Positions 18,541 through 27,661 are shown, numbered from the stretch's first letter. The stretch is 64,000 nucleotides of DNA from Rhodobacteraceae bacterium S2214 (GCA_025141675.1 CP081161.1:2776001-2840000); one strand, 5' to 3'. Translations and numbers: made by a program. The notes: generated by a model from the sequence alone, not told the origin.

Positions 18541-19836
18541 ATGGCGTTCTTCAAAAAGCTCAAAGACCGGATGTTCAAGTCGTCCGCAAAGATTGACCAA
18601 GGTCTGGATGCCATTGTCAGTGATGGTGGCGAACAAGAAATAGTCACGCCCGAAGATGTGGTACAAGCGCCAACTGAAACGCCAGAACCCGTGGTTGAAG
18701 CGACTCCAGAACCCGCGGTCGAACCAGTTGTAAAGCCTGAGGCTGAGGCTGAGGCTGAGGCTGAGGCTGAGGCTGAGGCTGAGGCTGAGGCTGAGGCTGA
18801 GGCTGAGGCTGAGGCTGAGGCTGAGGCTGAGAGCATCACGCCTTCTCCGGCTCCACAAGCCCCTGCGCCATCAATTACCCTGTCGACGGAAATCTCGCCA
18901 GTAGCACCGTTGCTGGAAGAAACTGTCACGGATGTCCCTGAAAAGAAATCCGGTCTTTTGGGACGGCTTTTTGGCGGGGCTGAAAAGAAAACCGTTGTCC
19001 GGCGCACGCTCGACGATGACATGCTCGAACAGCTCGAAGAACTGCTGATCAGTGCGGACATGGGGGTCGATACGGCCCTGCGAGTAACCGCAAATATGGC
19101 CGAAGGGCGGATCGGTAAGAAGCTTTCCGTCGATGAAATCAAGGCGCTCATGGCGTCCGAAGTCAGCCGGATCATGGAACCTGTCGCCCGCCCAATGCCG
19201 CTTTACACCCATAAGCCACAGGTGGTTCTGGTCGTTGGCGTGAACGGGTCAGGCAAGACAACGACAATCGGCAAACTGGCTAGTCAATTTAAGGCGGCAG
19301 GCAAATCGGTGGTCATCGCAGCGGGCGACACGTTCCGTGCGGCCGCAGTCGAACAATTGCAGGTCTGGGGCGATCGCGCGGGCGTGCCTGTGCTGACCGC
19401 ACCTGAAGGATCCGATCCGGCTAGCCTCGCGTTTGATGCAATGACAAAGGCGGAAGCCGATGGCGCTGACCTGCTGATGATCGACACGGCAGGACGTCTG
19501 CAAAACCGCAGCGACCTGATGGAAGAACTGTCAAAAATCGTCCGCGTCATTCGCAAAAAAGACCCCGATGCGCCGCACAACACGCTGCTCGTCCTTGATG
19601 CGACGACAGGTCAGAACGCAGTCCAACAGGTCAAGGTTTTCCAAGACCTCGCCGATGTGTCCGGACTTGTCATGACGAAACTCGACGGGACAGCAAAGGG
19701 CGGTGTTCTAGTGGCACTTGCCGACCAATTTGGTCTGCCAATTCATGCCATCGGCGTTGGTGAACAGATCGACGATCTGGCCCCGTTCGACCCCGACGAT
19801 TTTGCAAATGCGCTTGTCGGCATCGAAACCGCTTAA
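18541..19836 (+). CDS. ftsY: Signal recognition particle receptor FtsY, with a long Glu-Ala repeat
   Basis: GTPase receptor that docks SRP-bound ribosomes at the inner membrane. The 431-residue protein begins with an amphipathic MAFFKKLKDRMF membrane-targeting helix, followed by an acidic A domain. The NG domain has P-loop GVNGSGKTTT near residue 235, DTFRAAAVEQL, DTAGRLQ and TKLDGTAKGG. The acidic domain contains 15 consecutive Glu-Ala dipeptides from the hexanucleotide repeat at 18739-18828. The ATG at 18541 with AAAGG upstream was chosen; a GTG eleven codons earlier lacks family similarity. The gene ends against an inverted repeat at 19874-19888. Confidence 0.96.
   Translation: MAFFKKLKDRMFKSSAKIDQGLDAIVSDGGEQEIVTPEDVVQAPTETPEPVVEATPEPAVEPVVKPEAEAEAEAEAEAEAEAEAEAEAEAEAEAEAESITPSPAPQAPAPSITLSTEISPVAPLLEETVTDVPEKKSGLLGRLFGGAEKKTVVRRTLDDDMLEQLEELLISADMGVDTALRVTANMAEGRIGKKLSVDEIKALMASEVSRIMEPVARPMPLYTHKPQVVLVVGVNGSGKTTTIGKLASQFKAAGKSVVIAAGDTFRAAAVEQLQVWGDRAGVPVLTAPEGSDPASLAFDAMTKAEADGADLLMIDTAGRLQNRSDLMEELSKIVRVIRKKDPDAPHNTLLVLDATTGQNAVQQVKVFQDLADVSGLVMTKLDGTAKGGVLVALADQFGLPIHAIGVGEQIDDLAPFDPDDFANALVGIETA
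18739..18828 (+). repeat. (GAGGCT)15 microsatellite inside ftsY
   Basis: Fifteen perfect tandem copies of GAGGCT, each coding Glu-Ala, followed by GA and then GAGAGC (Glu-Ser). The unit is a multiple of three, so gain or loss of copies keeps the ftsY frame and changes only the length of the acidic domain. Confidence 0.98.
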
Positions 19837-19873
19837 CTTCTTTTGGTCTTAAATATCTCGGGGGGCCGCAGGC

Positions 19874-19888
19874 GGGGGCAGCGCCCCC
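19874..19888. repeat. GC-rich hairpin between convergent ftsY and the ribE-linked gene
   Basis: GGGGGC, loop AGC, GCCCCC, preceded by TTTTGGTCTTAAATATCTCGG. It stands between two convergent stop codons and directly abuts the stop of the gene at 19889. Similar GGGGGCAGnGCCCCC elements after an AAATAT box are a repeated intergenic motif in Rhodobacteraceae, from general knowledge. It could act as a bidirectional transcription end, though it lacks a T tract on the plus strand. Confidence 0.6.
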
Positions 19889-20452
19889 TCACCGGCTCGC
19901 CGCAGGCGCAAAGTAATCCGTTCCGCGCAGATAACCAGCAGCCTGTGCGGCAGCGGCCCAATCTTGTTCGAACATCGTCTCGCCCACCAGAACCCAGCGG
20001 TCCGCAGGGTGGCCAGCAGACACGGCAATCGCTTTCATTCGGTCACGCATTGCTGACCACGTCAAATGCGGTGCCGGGGCATCATCGATACGGTCCAAAC
20101 CGTCAATCTGTGTCACATCAATGCCTTTGTGCGCTAAAGCAACACGCGTCGTGTTCTCGAGCGACGCCAGCTTTTCGGTCACCACATCGGGGACAATTGC
20201 CCGCGCGCTCGGCTTTCCCAAACCATTGGTCGAAAACAGAAATCCGACCAGATCGTGCCCTGTGCTGGCGCGGATGCCTGCGTAGGTTTTATAGGGCAAG
20301 CCCAGTTCTTTCGCGCGCTTTACGCGCAGACGTACCACCTCGATCGGGAGTGTTGGCAAGAGCTGCCGCCGTGCCTTGCTCCACGCGTGTTTGCGCCACG
20401 CAAGACCGGATTCCATTGACGGTCCGTTGTTATGCCCCAGACCAGCGATCAT
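19889..20452 (-). CDS. Conserved hypothetical protein downstream of ribE
   Basis: A 187-residue soluble protein opening IAGLGHNNGPSMESGLAWRKHAW, followed by a basic helical part (LRVKRAKELGLPYKTYAGIRASTGHDLVGFLFS), a middle segment rich in acidic residues and a C terminus with WVLVGETMFEQDW. It has no signal peptide or membrane segment. The start overlaps the ribE stop (ATGA, 4 bp), so it is translated with riboflavin synthase. I recall similar proteins next to rib genes in other Rhodobacterales but no known function. The TGHDLVGFLFSTN motif suggests a nuclease-like or regulatory fold only in the vaguest sense, and I make no assignment. Confidence 0.8.
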   Translation of the reverse strand: MIAGLGHNNGPSMESGLAWRKHAWSKARRQLLPTLPIEVVRLRVKRAKELGLPYKTYAGIRASTGHDLVGFLFSTNGLGKPSARAIVPDVVTEKLASLENTTRVALAHKGIDVTQIDGLDRIDDAPAPHLTWSAMRDRMKAIAVSAGHPADRWVLVGETMFEQDWAAAAQAAGYLRGTDYFAPAASR

Positions 20453-21051
20453 GCGTATTCTTGCAGCCGCGCGACATAGCGGGCCATGGTATCGACTTCG
20501 AGATTAATCGCATCGCCCACTGCCACATCGCCCCATGTCGTCGCGACCTTTGTGTGCGGAATGAAATTAACGCCGAACACCGCCCCGTCGACTTCGTTCA
20601 CAGTCAATGACGCACCATTTAATGTGACCGAACCTTTTGGCGCAATGAACCGCGCGAGGTCTTCAGGTGCGCGGAACTGGACCCGTGTGCTGTCGCCTTC
20701 GTCATGCATTGCGACAACTTCGGCCACGCCATCCACGTGTCCCGACACGATATGTCCGCCCAGTTCGTCCCCGACCTTTAACGCCCGTTCCAGATTCAGG
20801 CGATGCCCTTTGGACCACGTTTTGCGGCCGATATTCGTCGCGGCCACGCTTTCAGCTGAAATTTCAACATCGAACCAGTTTTGCGGATCGCGGCCCAGCG
20901 CGATAACTGTCAGGCATACCCCGTCGCAGGCAATCGACGCCCCGATGTCGATCCCGTTGATATCGTAAGCGGTGCCAATCCGCGCCCGCAGGTCGCCGCG
21001 TTGTTCAACCTCTAAGACCTGACCAATATCCGTAATGATGCCAGTAAACAT
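20449..21051 (-). CDS. ribE: Riboflavin synthase, alpha subunit
   Basis: Converts two 6,7-dimethyl-8-ribityllumazine molecules to riboflavin and a pyrimidine. The 200-residue protein is made of two lumazine-binding barrels: the first opens MFTGIITDIGQV and contains SIACDGVCLTV near residue 43; the second contains the GGHIVSGHVDG signature near residue 95 and GSVTLNGASLTVNEV. The C terminus, MARYVARL, is typical. The start ATG at 21049-21051 is unambiguous. In Rhodobacterales ribE usually follows ribD; here ribD lies 4.8 kb away with three capsule genes between. Confidence 0.96.
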   Translation of the reverse strand: MFTGIITDIGQVLEVEQRGDLRARIGTAYDINGIDIGASIACDGVCLTVIALGRDPQNWFDVEISAESVAATNIGRKTWSKGHRLNLERALKVGDELGGHIVSGHVDGVAEVVAMHDEGDSTRVQFRAPEDLARFIAPKGSVTLNGASLTVNEVDGAVFGVNFIPHTKVATTWGDVAVGDAINLEVDTMARYVARLQEYA

Positions 21052-21189
21052 GGGGCGTCCTTCTTTTTACGTGTTATACGAGAGTTAGCGCCACACAGGC
21101 CGACAAACAAGCGCAAGCCGCATTGACAGTGCCGCCATATTTTCGCCAGACAGATGCTGGATACGTAAACGTAACCATTTTTAGTTAGC

Positions 21190-22485
21190 ATGTTTCCCGT
21201 GACCGACCCTACAAACCGCCATTTCCTGTTCCTACAAGGACCGCACGGCCCCTTCTTTCATCGGTTGGGGGTGATGCTGCGCGCTGCTGGCTGTGATGTG
21301 TCGCGTGTTGGATTTAATGCAGGTGACCGTGCTTTTTGGTTCGGCAAACCAGGCTACATCCCATTTCGCGAAAAACCCGAGGATTGGGATCAAACGCTAA
21401 CGGGTATTCTGCAGGATCGGCAGATCACGGATATCGTTCTCTACGGGGATACACGGCCTATTCACGCGCAGGCGGTGGCGCTTGCGCGGTCCAAGAATAT
21501 CACCGTCCACGTCTTTGAAGAAGGCTACATGCGCCCTTATTGGGTCACCTACGAACGCGGTGGCACCAATGGCCATTCCCGTCTGATGGGTATGGACGTA
21601 CCGGACATGCAAAAGGCGCTCGCGCGGTCTGATCTCGAAGTCCCGACACCGCCTGCCCATTGGGGCGACATGCGTCAGCATGTTTTCTACGGCGCGCTGT
21701 ACCATTGGTTTGTAATGTTCCGGAACGGTGAATATCGCAACTTTACCCGCCACCGCGAATTGCCCGTCGCGATGGAGGCGTATCTTTACACTAAGCGCCT
21801 GTTGCTGATGCCGATTATTGCACTGGATCGTCGGATCGCATCAGCGCGGATCAGGCATGGCGGCTTTCCTTACCACCTTGTTTTAATGCAATTGGAACAT
21901 GACGCCAGTTTTCAAAAACATTCCCCGTTCAATCGCATGGGTGAGTTTATTGATGTCGTTATGGATGGTTTTGCGACAGGTGCGCCGCGTCATCATCACC
22001 TTGTTTTCAAAGCACACCCTTTGGAAAATGACCGCTCGCCGGTGCGGAAACTGATCCGTCAGGCCGCCAAGAAACATGGTGTGCAAGATCGTGTGCATTA
22101 CGTGCGGGGCGGAAAACTCGCGCGGCTTTTGGATCAAGCCCGCACTGCTGTTACCGTAAATTCGACGGCGGGCCAGCAGGTTCTTTGGCGCGGGATCCCG
22201 TTGAAAGTATTCGGGCAGGCCGTTTATTCGAAGCCGCAGTTTGTGTCTGAACAACCCCTTTCGGAATTCTTCGCAAGCCCTAGCCGCCCCGATAGCAAAG
22301 CCTACAAAGACTATCGTCGTTACCTTTTGGAAACATCCCAAATCCCGGGCGGTTTTTATTCCGCACGCGGGCGTCGCCAATTGATGCGGCAAGTGGTCGA
22401 TATGATGCTGGCAGCAGAAGACCCCTATGACGCGCTGAAGGCTGGCAAGAACCCACCGCGCCAGCCCTTGCGGATCGTCAACTAA
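21190..22485 (+). CDS. kpsS: Capsule polysaccharide biosynthesis protein KpsS-like (beta-Kdo transferase)
   Basis: A 431-residue cytosolic glycosyltransferase-like protein of the capsule synthesis family. KpsS adds the first beta-Kdo to the lysophosphatidylglycerol anchor of group 2 capsules, and KpsC extends it. Features: FLFLQGPHGPFFHRL at the N terminus, VLYGDTRPIHAQA and VHVFEEGYMRPYWVTYE in the middle, HHLVFKAHPLE near residue 275, VTVNSTAGQQVLWRGIPLKVFGQAVY near 320. This set is shared by KpsS/LipB proteins. The start ATG has no strong ribosome site; position fits family length. First of three plus-strand capsule genes. Confidence 0.9.
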   Translation: MFPVTDPTNRHFLFLQGPHGPFFHRLGVMLRAAGCDVSRVGFNAGDRAFWFGKPGYIPFREKPEDWDQTLTGILQDRQITDIVLYGDTRPIHAQAVALARSKNITVHVFEEGYMRPYWVTYERGGTNGHSRLMGMDVPDMQKALARSDLEVPTPPAHWGDMRQHVFYGALYHWFVMFRNGEYRNFTRHRELPVAMEAYLYTKRLLLMPIIALDRRIASARIRHGGFPYHLVLMQLEHDASFQKHSPFNRMGEFIDVVMDGFATGAPRHHHLVFKAHPLENDRSPVRKLIRQAAKKHGVQDRVHYVRGGKLARLLDQARTAVTVNSTAGQQVLWRGIPLKVFGQAVYSKPQFVSEQPLSEFFASPSRPDSKAYKDYRRYLLETSQIPGGFYSARGRRQLMRQVVDMMLAAEDPYDALKAGKNPPRQPLRIVN

Positions 22486-22506
22486 GCCCCACAATACCTT
22501 GTGGTC

Positions 22507-22562
22507 GAAAGGTCCGTCGCGGCTGAAAAGCCACAGTTTTGCCATACAACATGGACCTTTTC
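22507..22562 (+). repeat. Inverted repeat in the leader of the OPX lipoprotein gene
   Basis: GAAAGGTCC at 22507-22515 is complementary to GGACCTTTTC at 22553-22562. Between them GGCT-GAAA-AGCC (22521-22532) forms a tetraloop hairpin. The element lies in the 192-bp gap between kpsS and the OPX gene and could be a structured 5' leader or a processing site. It lacks a terminal T tract. Confidence 0.5.
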
Positions 22563-22677
22563 GGACCTGTATCTGGTTTTCGAAGCTGCTTTCGCCTAGC
22601 CTGACAGCAATTACAAAGGCCTGCCGCCAAAAGGTGGGCCACGAGGCAGAATAATAATAGGTCGAGGAGACCAAGCA

Positions 22678-23823
22678 GTGAAAACCCTGACATTGCGCCT
22701 TGCGAAGGGCGTTGCCATCGTCGTGACTCTTGGCTTTGTGGCGTCTTGTGGCCTGCCAAGCTCTGGTCCAAACAAAGCTGAAATCTTTTCCGGCTCCGTT
22801 CTTGAACAAGGCGACGCCTTTATCTTGACCGTTGATGACCGTGTGAATGCGATTGCATCCGTGACCCCTGCCCTTGGGTTTGCCGCAAGTTTCCGCAACG
22901 CGTCGACCCTTGGGTCCGATACAATCAGCCCGGGCGATGTGCTTGGTTTGACGATCTGGGAAAACGTTGATGACGGCTTGTTGGTCCCAACCGGCCAAAA
23001 CGCGACTGTGCTTGAAGAAGTCCAAGTCGACGGTTCAGGCTTTATTTTCGTCCCTTATGCGGGCCGCATTCGCGCAGCTGGCAACACACCAGAAGCGGTA
23101 CGCCGGATCATCAGCGAAAAACTATCTGACCAAACACCGGACCCACAAGTTCAGGTGCGTCGCCTCGCAGGTGATGGCGCGACCGTTGCGATTGCCGGCT
23201 CCGTAAACGCACAAGGCGTCTATTCGATTGAACGTCCAACCCGCACATTGGCTGCCATGTTGGCGTCTGCCGGTGGTGTCAGCATTCGTCCTGAGATTGC
23301 ACAGGTGACTGTCGTGCGCGGCAGCCATTCCGGTTCGATCTGGTTTGAAGACCTATACGATCACCCTGGTCACGACATTGCCTTGCGGTCCGGCGACCGG
23401 ATTTATGTTGAAGAAGACAGCCGTACATTCACCGCGCTGGGTGCCACAGGTACGCAGACCGAAGTGCAGTTCGAATCCCAAGCGATTTCCGCGATTGAAG
23501 CGATTGCCCAAGTCGGCGGCCTGTCTACGACGCTTGCTGATCCAACCGGTGTGTTTATTTTCCGTAACGAACCACAGGAAATTGCCAACCAGTTGACCGG
23601 CCGCAACGACCTGATCGGCACACAACGCGTCGTCTATGTCCTTGACCTGACACAGCCAAACGGCGTGTTCATGGCCCGTGACTTTGCGATCCGCGACGAA
23701 GACACTGTCTACGTTACAGAAGCGCCGTTCAGCCAGTTTAACAAAACGATTGCGGCACTGACTGGTTCACTTTCAGCGGTCACTGCGCTCGATTCTGCCA
23801 GCACCACGCTGACCGGCAACTAA
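22678..23823 (+). CDS. Polysaccharide export lipoprotein, OPX family (Wza/KpsD-like)
   Basis: A 381-residue outer-membrane polysaccharide export lipoprotein. Lipobox VASC (Cys about residue 23) after a hydrophobic signal peptide. A Poly_export domain follows (ISPGDVLGLTIWENV, VQVDGSGFIFVPYAGRIRAAG), then SLBB beta-grasp repeats (VAIAGSVNAQGVYSIERP, and EAIAQVGGLSTTLADPTGVFIFR). It forms the exit channel for capsule. The start is GTG at 22678, chosen because GAGGAG lies seven bases upstream and the signal peptide begins there. It is two bases upstream of kpsC. Confidence 0.9.
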   Translation: MKTLTLRLAKGVAIVVTLGFVASCGLPSSGPNKAEIFSGSVLEQGDAFILTVDDRVNAIASVTPALGFAASFRNASTLGSDTISPGDVLGLTIWENVDDGLLVPTGQNATVLEEVQVDGSGFIFVPYAGRIRAAGNTPEAVRRIISEKLSDQTPDPQVQVRRLAGDGATVAIAGSVNAQGVYSIERPTRTLAAMLASAGGVSIRPEIAQVTVVRGSHSGSIWFEDLYDHPGHDIALRSGDRIYVEEDSRTFTALGATGTQTEVQFESQAISAIEAIAQVGGLSTTLADPTGVFIFRNEPQEIANQLTGRNDLIGTQRVVYVLDLTQPNGVFMARDFAIRDEDTVYVTEAPFSQFNKTIAALTGSLSAVTALDSASTTLTGN

Positions 23824-23825
23824 AC

Positions 23826-25859
23826 ATGACGTCCAATGCTGGACATGCCGCCGCAGAGGACACCCCTTTGCGGCGGCTTTACGTTTATAACGGCGGGTTT
23901 CTGACGCAAAAGCGCATCCGGCGGATCATGACGCTGTCCGGTTATGACATCACATTGGGCAAACCAAGCGATGGCGATCTGGTCGGCGTTTGGGGCAATA
24001 GCCCGACGTCCCATCGTGGCGAAGCAGTCGCGGCTTGGACTGATGCCCAGATGGTGCGTGTCGAAGATGCGTTCTTGCGGTCGGTGCGCACGGGTCGCGA
24101 CGGCGACGATCCCATTGGGCTGCATATTGATACAAACGGTGTTCACTTTGATCCGGCCACCAAGTCTGATCTTGAACTGTTGCTCGCCGAACACCCGCTT
24201 GACGATACCGCTCTGCTCAACCGTGCCAAATCTGCGATTGAGCGTCTGCAAAAACTGCATCTTTCGAAGTATAATGCATTCGATCCGGCCACCCCTGCCC
24301 CGGATGCGGGATATGTCGTGGTCATCGACCAGACGAAGGGCGACGCGTCGGTCAAAGCGAGCAACGCCGATCTGAATACCTTCCGCGAGATGTTGTACTA
24401 CGCGCAAGAAGAACATCCCAAAGCCCAGATCATCATCAAAACCCATCCGGAAACAGCAGCAGGCCACCGTGAAGGGTATTTCAAAGACACCGACTGTACG
24501 GACCGGATCACATTGGACGACACGCCGATGTCGCCCTACGCGTTGTTTGAAGGCGCGATCGCCGTTTATACCGTGTCATCGCAGATGGGTTTCGAAGCCA
24601 TTCTGATGGGCCACAAACCCGTTGTGTTTGGCCAGCCTTTTTACATAGGTTGGGGGTTGACCGACGACCGGCAGCCGCTTGATCGCCGGCAACGGTCACT
24701 GACCAAGGCGCAGCTTTTTGCGGCGGCCATGATCCTTTACCCCAAATGGTTCGACCCGTTCCGTGACCGGCTTTGCACGCTCGAAAACGCGATTGATACA
24801 TTAGAAGCGAAAGCCCGCGCTTGGCGTGAGGATCACGCCGGGTGGGTGGCGTCCGGGATGCGGATGTGGAAGCGTAAGCCCCTACAGGCAGTGTTCGGAC
24901 ACGTGAAACCTGTGGTGTTCGCAGAGGGACAAGATGCTGTTTCGAAAGCAGAAACTGACGGTAGACGCTGCATGTCATGGGCCAGCAAAGTATCAGAAGA
25001 CATGGGCGACGTCGTGCGTGTTGAAGATGGTTTTTTGCGGTCGCGCGGGTTGGGCGCCGACCTGATCGCGCCGCTGTCGTTAGTTTGCGATGACTTGGGC
25101 ATCTATTACGATCCGACACGCGAAAGCCGTCTGGAACGCATCATTAACACGCAGACTGCATTGTCCGATGCGGAACGGGATCGCGCGGTTCGACTGATCA
25201 AATCGCTCAACACCGCTGCCCTTTCGAAATACAATACAGGCACGGCGGCGTTGCCGACTGGCCTGCCTGCTGGCCGTCGCATTCTGGTGCCCGGACAGGT
25301 CGAAGACGACGCGTCGATCAAATTGGGCGCCGGAAACATCAAGACGAACCGCGATCTGCTTATTGCGGCGCGCAACGCGAATCCAGCGGCTGTCATCCTT
25401 TACAAACCGCATCCGGATGTAGAGGCGGGTCTGCGCGCCGGTTCCATTCATGACGCGGGCGACTATGCCGACGCGATCTTGACGGACACGAACCCGATTT
25501 CCGCTTTGTCGATGGTCGATGACGTTTGGACAATGACAAGCCTGCTTGGGTTCGAAGCACTTTTGCGATCAAAGAACGTCATTTGTACGGGCATGCCATT
25601 TTACGCCGGCTGGGGCCTGACCGATGATCGCGGCGTCCCTTGCCCGCGGCGGACGGCCTGCCCCGATCTAACGGCGTTGGTCCATGCCGTCCTGATCAAT
25701 TACCCCCGCTACTTCGATCCCGTAACCGGGGGGGCATGTCCGGTCGAAGTTGTCGTCGAACGTCTGGCCAACAACGACATTCCACCACCGTCGCGTTGGA
25801 ACAGAACCATCGCAAAGCTACAGGGGGCGGTCGCAAGTTATGCCTACCTTTGGCGTTAG
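23826..25859 (+). CDS. kpsC: Capsule polysaccharide biosynthesis protein KpsC (dual beta-Kdo transferase)
   Basis: A 677-residue protein made of two homologous halves, as in KpsC, which adds alternating beta-2,4 and beta-2,7 Kdo to the capsule lipid anchor. The half 1 motifs (VRVEDAFLRS, KASNADLNTFREML, KTHPETAAGHREG, VSSQMGFEAILMGHKPVVFGQPFYIGWG) recur in half 2 (VRVEDGFLRSRGLG, DASIKLGAGNIKTNRDLL, KPHPDVEAGLR, MTSLLGFEALLRSKNVICTG). The start ATG is two bases after the OPX stop, indicating an operon. Its stop overlaps the ribD stop by four bases on the opposite strand. No ABC export genes (kpsMTE) are in the window. Confidence 0.93.
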   Translation: MTSNAGHAAAEDTPLRRLYVYNGGFLTQKRIRRIMTLSGYDITLGKPSDGDLVGVWGNSPTSHRGEAVAAWTDAQMVRVEDAFLRSVRTGRDGDDPIGLHIDTNGVHFDPATKSDLELLLAEHPLDDTALLNRAKSAIERLQKLHLSKYNAFDPATPAPDAGYVVVIDQTKGDASVKASNADLNTFREMLYYAQEEHPKAQIIIKTHPETAAGHREGYFKDTDCTDRITLDDTPMSPYALFEGAIAVYTVSSQMGFEAILMGHKPVVFGQPFYIGWGLTDDRQPLDRRQRSLTKAQLFAAAMILYPKWFDPFRDRLCTLENAIDTLEAKARAWREDHAGWVASGMRMWKRKPLQAVFGHVKPVVFAEGQDAVSKAETDGRRCMSWASKVSEDMGDVVRVEDGFLRSRGLGADLIAPLSLVCDDLGIYYDPTRESRLERIINTQTALSDAERDRAVRLIKSLNTAALSKYNTGTAALPTGLPAGRRILVPGQVEDDASIKLGAGNIKTNRDLLIAARNANPAAVILYKPHPDVEAGLRAGSIHDAGDYADAILTDTNPISALSMVDDVWTMTSLLGFEALLRSKNVICTGMPFYAGWGLTDDRGVPCPRRTACPDLTALVHAVLINYPRYFDPVTGGACPVEVVVERLANNDIPPPSRWNRTIAKLQGAVASYAYLWR

Positions 25860-26944
25860 CTTCGGTCCCAAGATGACAACACGTCATCACCGATGCGCCG
25901 CGTTTCGATCAAAGAAAACCGAGCCGCATCAATAAGGTGCGAGACATCCATGGGCGCGACCGCCGGAGTGCCATCGCCACCGATGACCTTGCCGGCCTGA
26001 AATACTTCAAGGCGATCCACTAAATCCGTGCGCAACAAAGAAGCCGCCAGTCCACCGCCGCCTTCACAAAACACGCGGGTGATGCCACGGGCCGACAGTG
26101 CTTTCATCGCGTCGTTCAGGTCGAGCCTATCGTTGTGGAGCCCACAAGGCAGGCTTTCCGCCCCCATCGCCGTAAAATCCGCCGGATCGACCGGACCGTG
26201 ACACAAAAGGACCGGGCTGGTTTCGGTGTCTTGGAACAGGCGTGACTCTAATGGGAAATTCAGGTCAGATGAAACAATCACACGCGCCGGTTGGCGACGC
26301 GACCCCATGCCCCGAACGGTTAACTGCGGATCATCAGACCGCATTGTTCCAGCACCGACCATGACAGCATCGTGGCGCGCGCGCATGCCATGAACCGCAG
26401 TCCGTGCAGCGGGGCCCGTGATCCACTGGCTTTCGCCGGTTCGGGTGGCGATCCGTCCGTCCAACGTAACCGCAAGTTTCAAGGTTAAGAATGGGCGTTG
26501 CTTCAAAACACGTTGAAAAAAGCCTTGATGGTCGCGATCTGCCTCGGACTTTAGGATGCCGGTTTCGATTTGAATTCCTGCGGCTTTGAGCATTGCAATG
26601 CCGCGTCCGCTGACGCGCGGGTCAGGGTCTCCGGTCGCGATAACGACTTTAGCCACCTTGGCGTCAATCAATGCGTCGGCACATGGCGGCGTTTTGCCGT
26701 GGTGCGCGCAAGGTTCCAACGTGACATAGACGACCGCACCCTTGGCCGCGTTACCGGCTTCGGCTAAGGCCGCAACTTCAGCATGTGGGCGCCCGCCGAC
26801 CATTGTCCGGCCCCTGCCGACGATGCGACCGTCACGTACAATGACGCAGCCAACTGCAGGATTAGGCCAAACCTGACCTTGGCCACGCCGCCCCAATTGA
26901 AGGGCGAGCGACATATATCTTTCGTCGACTTTAGAGTAGGTCAC
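25856..26944 (-). CDS. ribD: Bifunctional riboflavin biosynthesis deaminase/reductase
   Basis: Converts the first pyrimidine of the riboflavin pathway by deamination (N-terminal domain) and reduction (C-terminal domain). The 362-residue protein has the zinc deaminase motifs HAEVAAL near residue 55 and [17 protein letters not shown] near 77, and the reductase domain with [23 protein letters not shown] near 155 and [14 protein letters not shown] near 290. The start is a GTG at 26942-26944 that overlaps the nrdR stop (GTGA), so the pair is coupled; an ATG ten codons in is the alternative. Its 3' end overlaps kpsC tail to tail by four bases. Confidence 0.95.
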   Translation of the reverse strand: MTYSKVDERYMSLALQLGRRGQGQVWPNPAVGCVIVRDGRIVGRGRTMVGGRPHAEVAALAEAGNAAKGAVVYVTLEPCAHHGKTPPCADALIDAKVAKVVIATGDPDPRVSGRGIAMLKAAGIQIETGILKSEADRDHQGFFQRVLKQRPFLTLKLAVTLDGRIATRTGESQWITGPAARTAVHGMRARHDAVMVGAGTMRSDDPQLTVRGMGSRRQPARVIVSSDLNFPLESRLFQDTETSPVLLCHGPVDPADFTAMGAESLPCGLHNDRLDLNDAMKALSARGITRVFCEGGGGLAASLLRTDLVDRLEVFQAGKVIGGDGTPAVAPMDVSHLIDAARFSLIETRRIGDDVLSSWDRS

Positions 26945-27408
26945 GTGTCGGGCAGGTTATCGGGCCGCAGTTCGCTCACAAACTTGTCGAAATCGTCCGC
27001 AGCCTGGAAATTCTTATAAACACTCGCAAAACGCACGTAAGCGACGGTATCAATACGCGCAAGACTTTCCATGACGATTTCACCAATGGTCGTTGATGGA
27101 ATATCAGTTTCACCCATGCTTTCCAATCGACGCACTATACCGCTTATCATTTGGTCCATACGTTCCGGTTCAACAGGGCGTTTTTGAAGCGAAATGCGGA
27201 TCGAGCGTTCGAGCTTATCACGGTCAAAGTCTTCCCGACGTCCGTTGGACTTAATCACCACAAGATCGCGCAATTGCACACGTTCATACGTCGTAAAGCG
27301 CCCGCCGCAAGCAGGGCAAAAACGGCGACGGCGAATTGCAACATGGTCTTCGGCCGGACGTGAATCCTTCACCTGGGTATCGACGTTTCCGCAAAATGGA
27401 CACCGCAT
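26941..27408 (-). CDS. nrdR: Transcriptional repressor NrdR
   Basis: Nucleotide-sensing repressor of ribonucleotide reductase genes. The 155-residue protein has the N-terminal zinc ribbon (CPFCG...[13 protein letters not shown]) and an ATP-cone domain ([20 protein letters not shown], then [13 protein letters not shown]). Length is standard. The start ATG at 27406-27408 has GAGGA eight bases upstream. First gene of nrdR-ribD, the common alphaproteobacterial pair. A perfect DnaA-box nonamer lies 42 bp upstream. Confidence 0.97.
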   Translation of the reverse strand: MRCPFCGNVDTQVKDSRPAEDHVAIRRRRFCPACGGRFTTYERVQLRDLVVIKSNGRREDFDRDKLERSIRISLQKRPVEPERMDQMISGIVRRLESMGETDIPSTTIGEIVMESLARIDTVAYVRFASVYKNFQAADDFDKFVSELRPDNLPDT

Positions 27409-27449
27409 CTTGATCCTCGTTCTCTGCACATCGTGAGTGTATCGCCCAC

Positions 27450-27458
27450 TTATCCACA
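27450..27458 (+). promoter_or_regulatory. DnaA-box-like nonamer upstream of nrdR
   Basis: TTATCCACA, identical to the strong DnaA box, 42 bp upstream of the nrdR start. A single nonamer is expected about once by chance in a window of this size, so its role is uncertain. Confidence 0.3.
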
Positions 27459-27661
27459 GGTACTATAGGTCACCCGCTAAACTTTGGGTAGTCTCCTTTT
27501 TCAAACGCTTCATGTTGATCTAAATGGGCTTCACGATGGCGGGCCTTCCTGGTTGTTAGCAGCGATCTTTCATCAGAATAACACTTGAACTTGTAAACAA
27601 GCGAAGATTTCTACGGGACCTAGCAACGACAATTCGATCGGGCCCGAGCAACCTACCAACG

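Noticed and set aside
18739..18828. CRISPR-like tandem repeat
   Set aside because: Units are contiguous 6-mers with no spacers and lie inside a coding gene.
18172..19175. Long antisense frames over ftsY with Ser-Leu and Ser-Ala repeats
   Set aside because: They are translations of the GAGGCT repeat and ftsY coding sequence in other frames; no start signal or family similarity.
21123..21151. TTGACA as a kpsS promoter -35 box
   Set aside because: No acceptable -10 element at 16-18 bp spacing.
21883..23025. 380-codon minus-strand frame across kpsS and the OPX gene
   Set aside because: Spans two well-supported plus-strand genes and has no recognisable domain or ribosome site.
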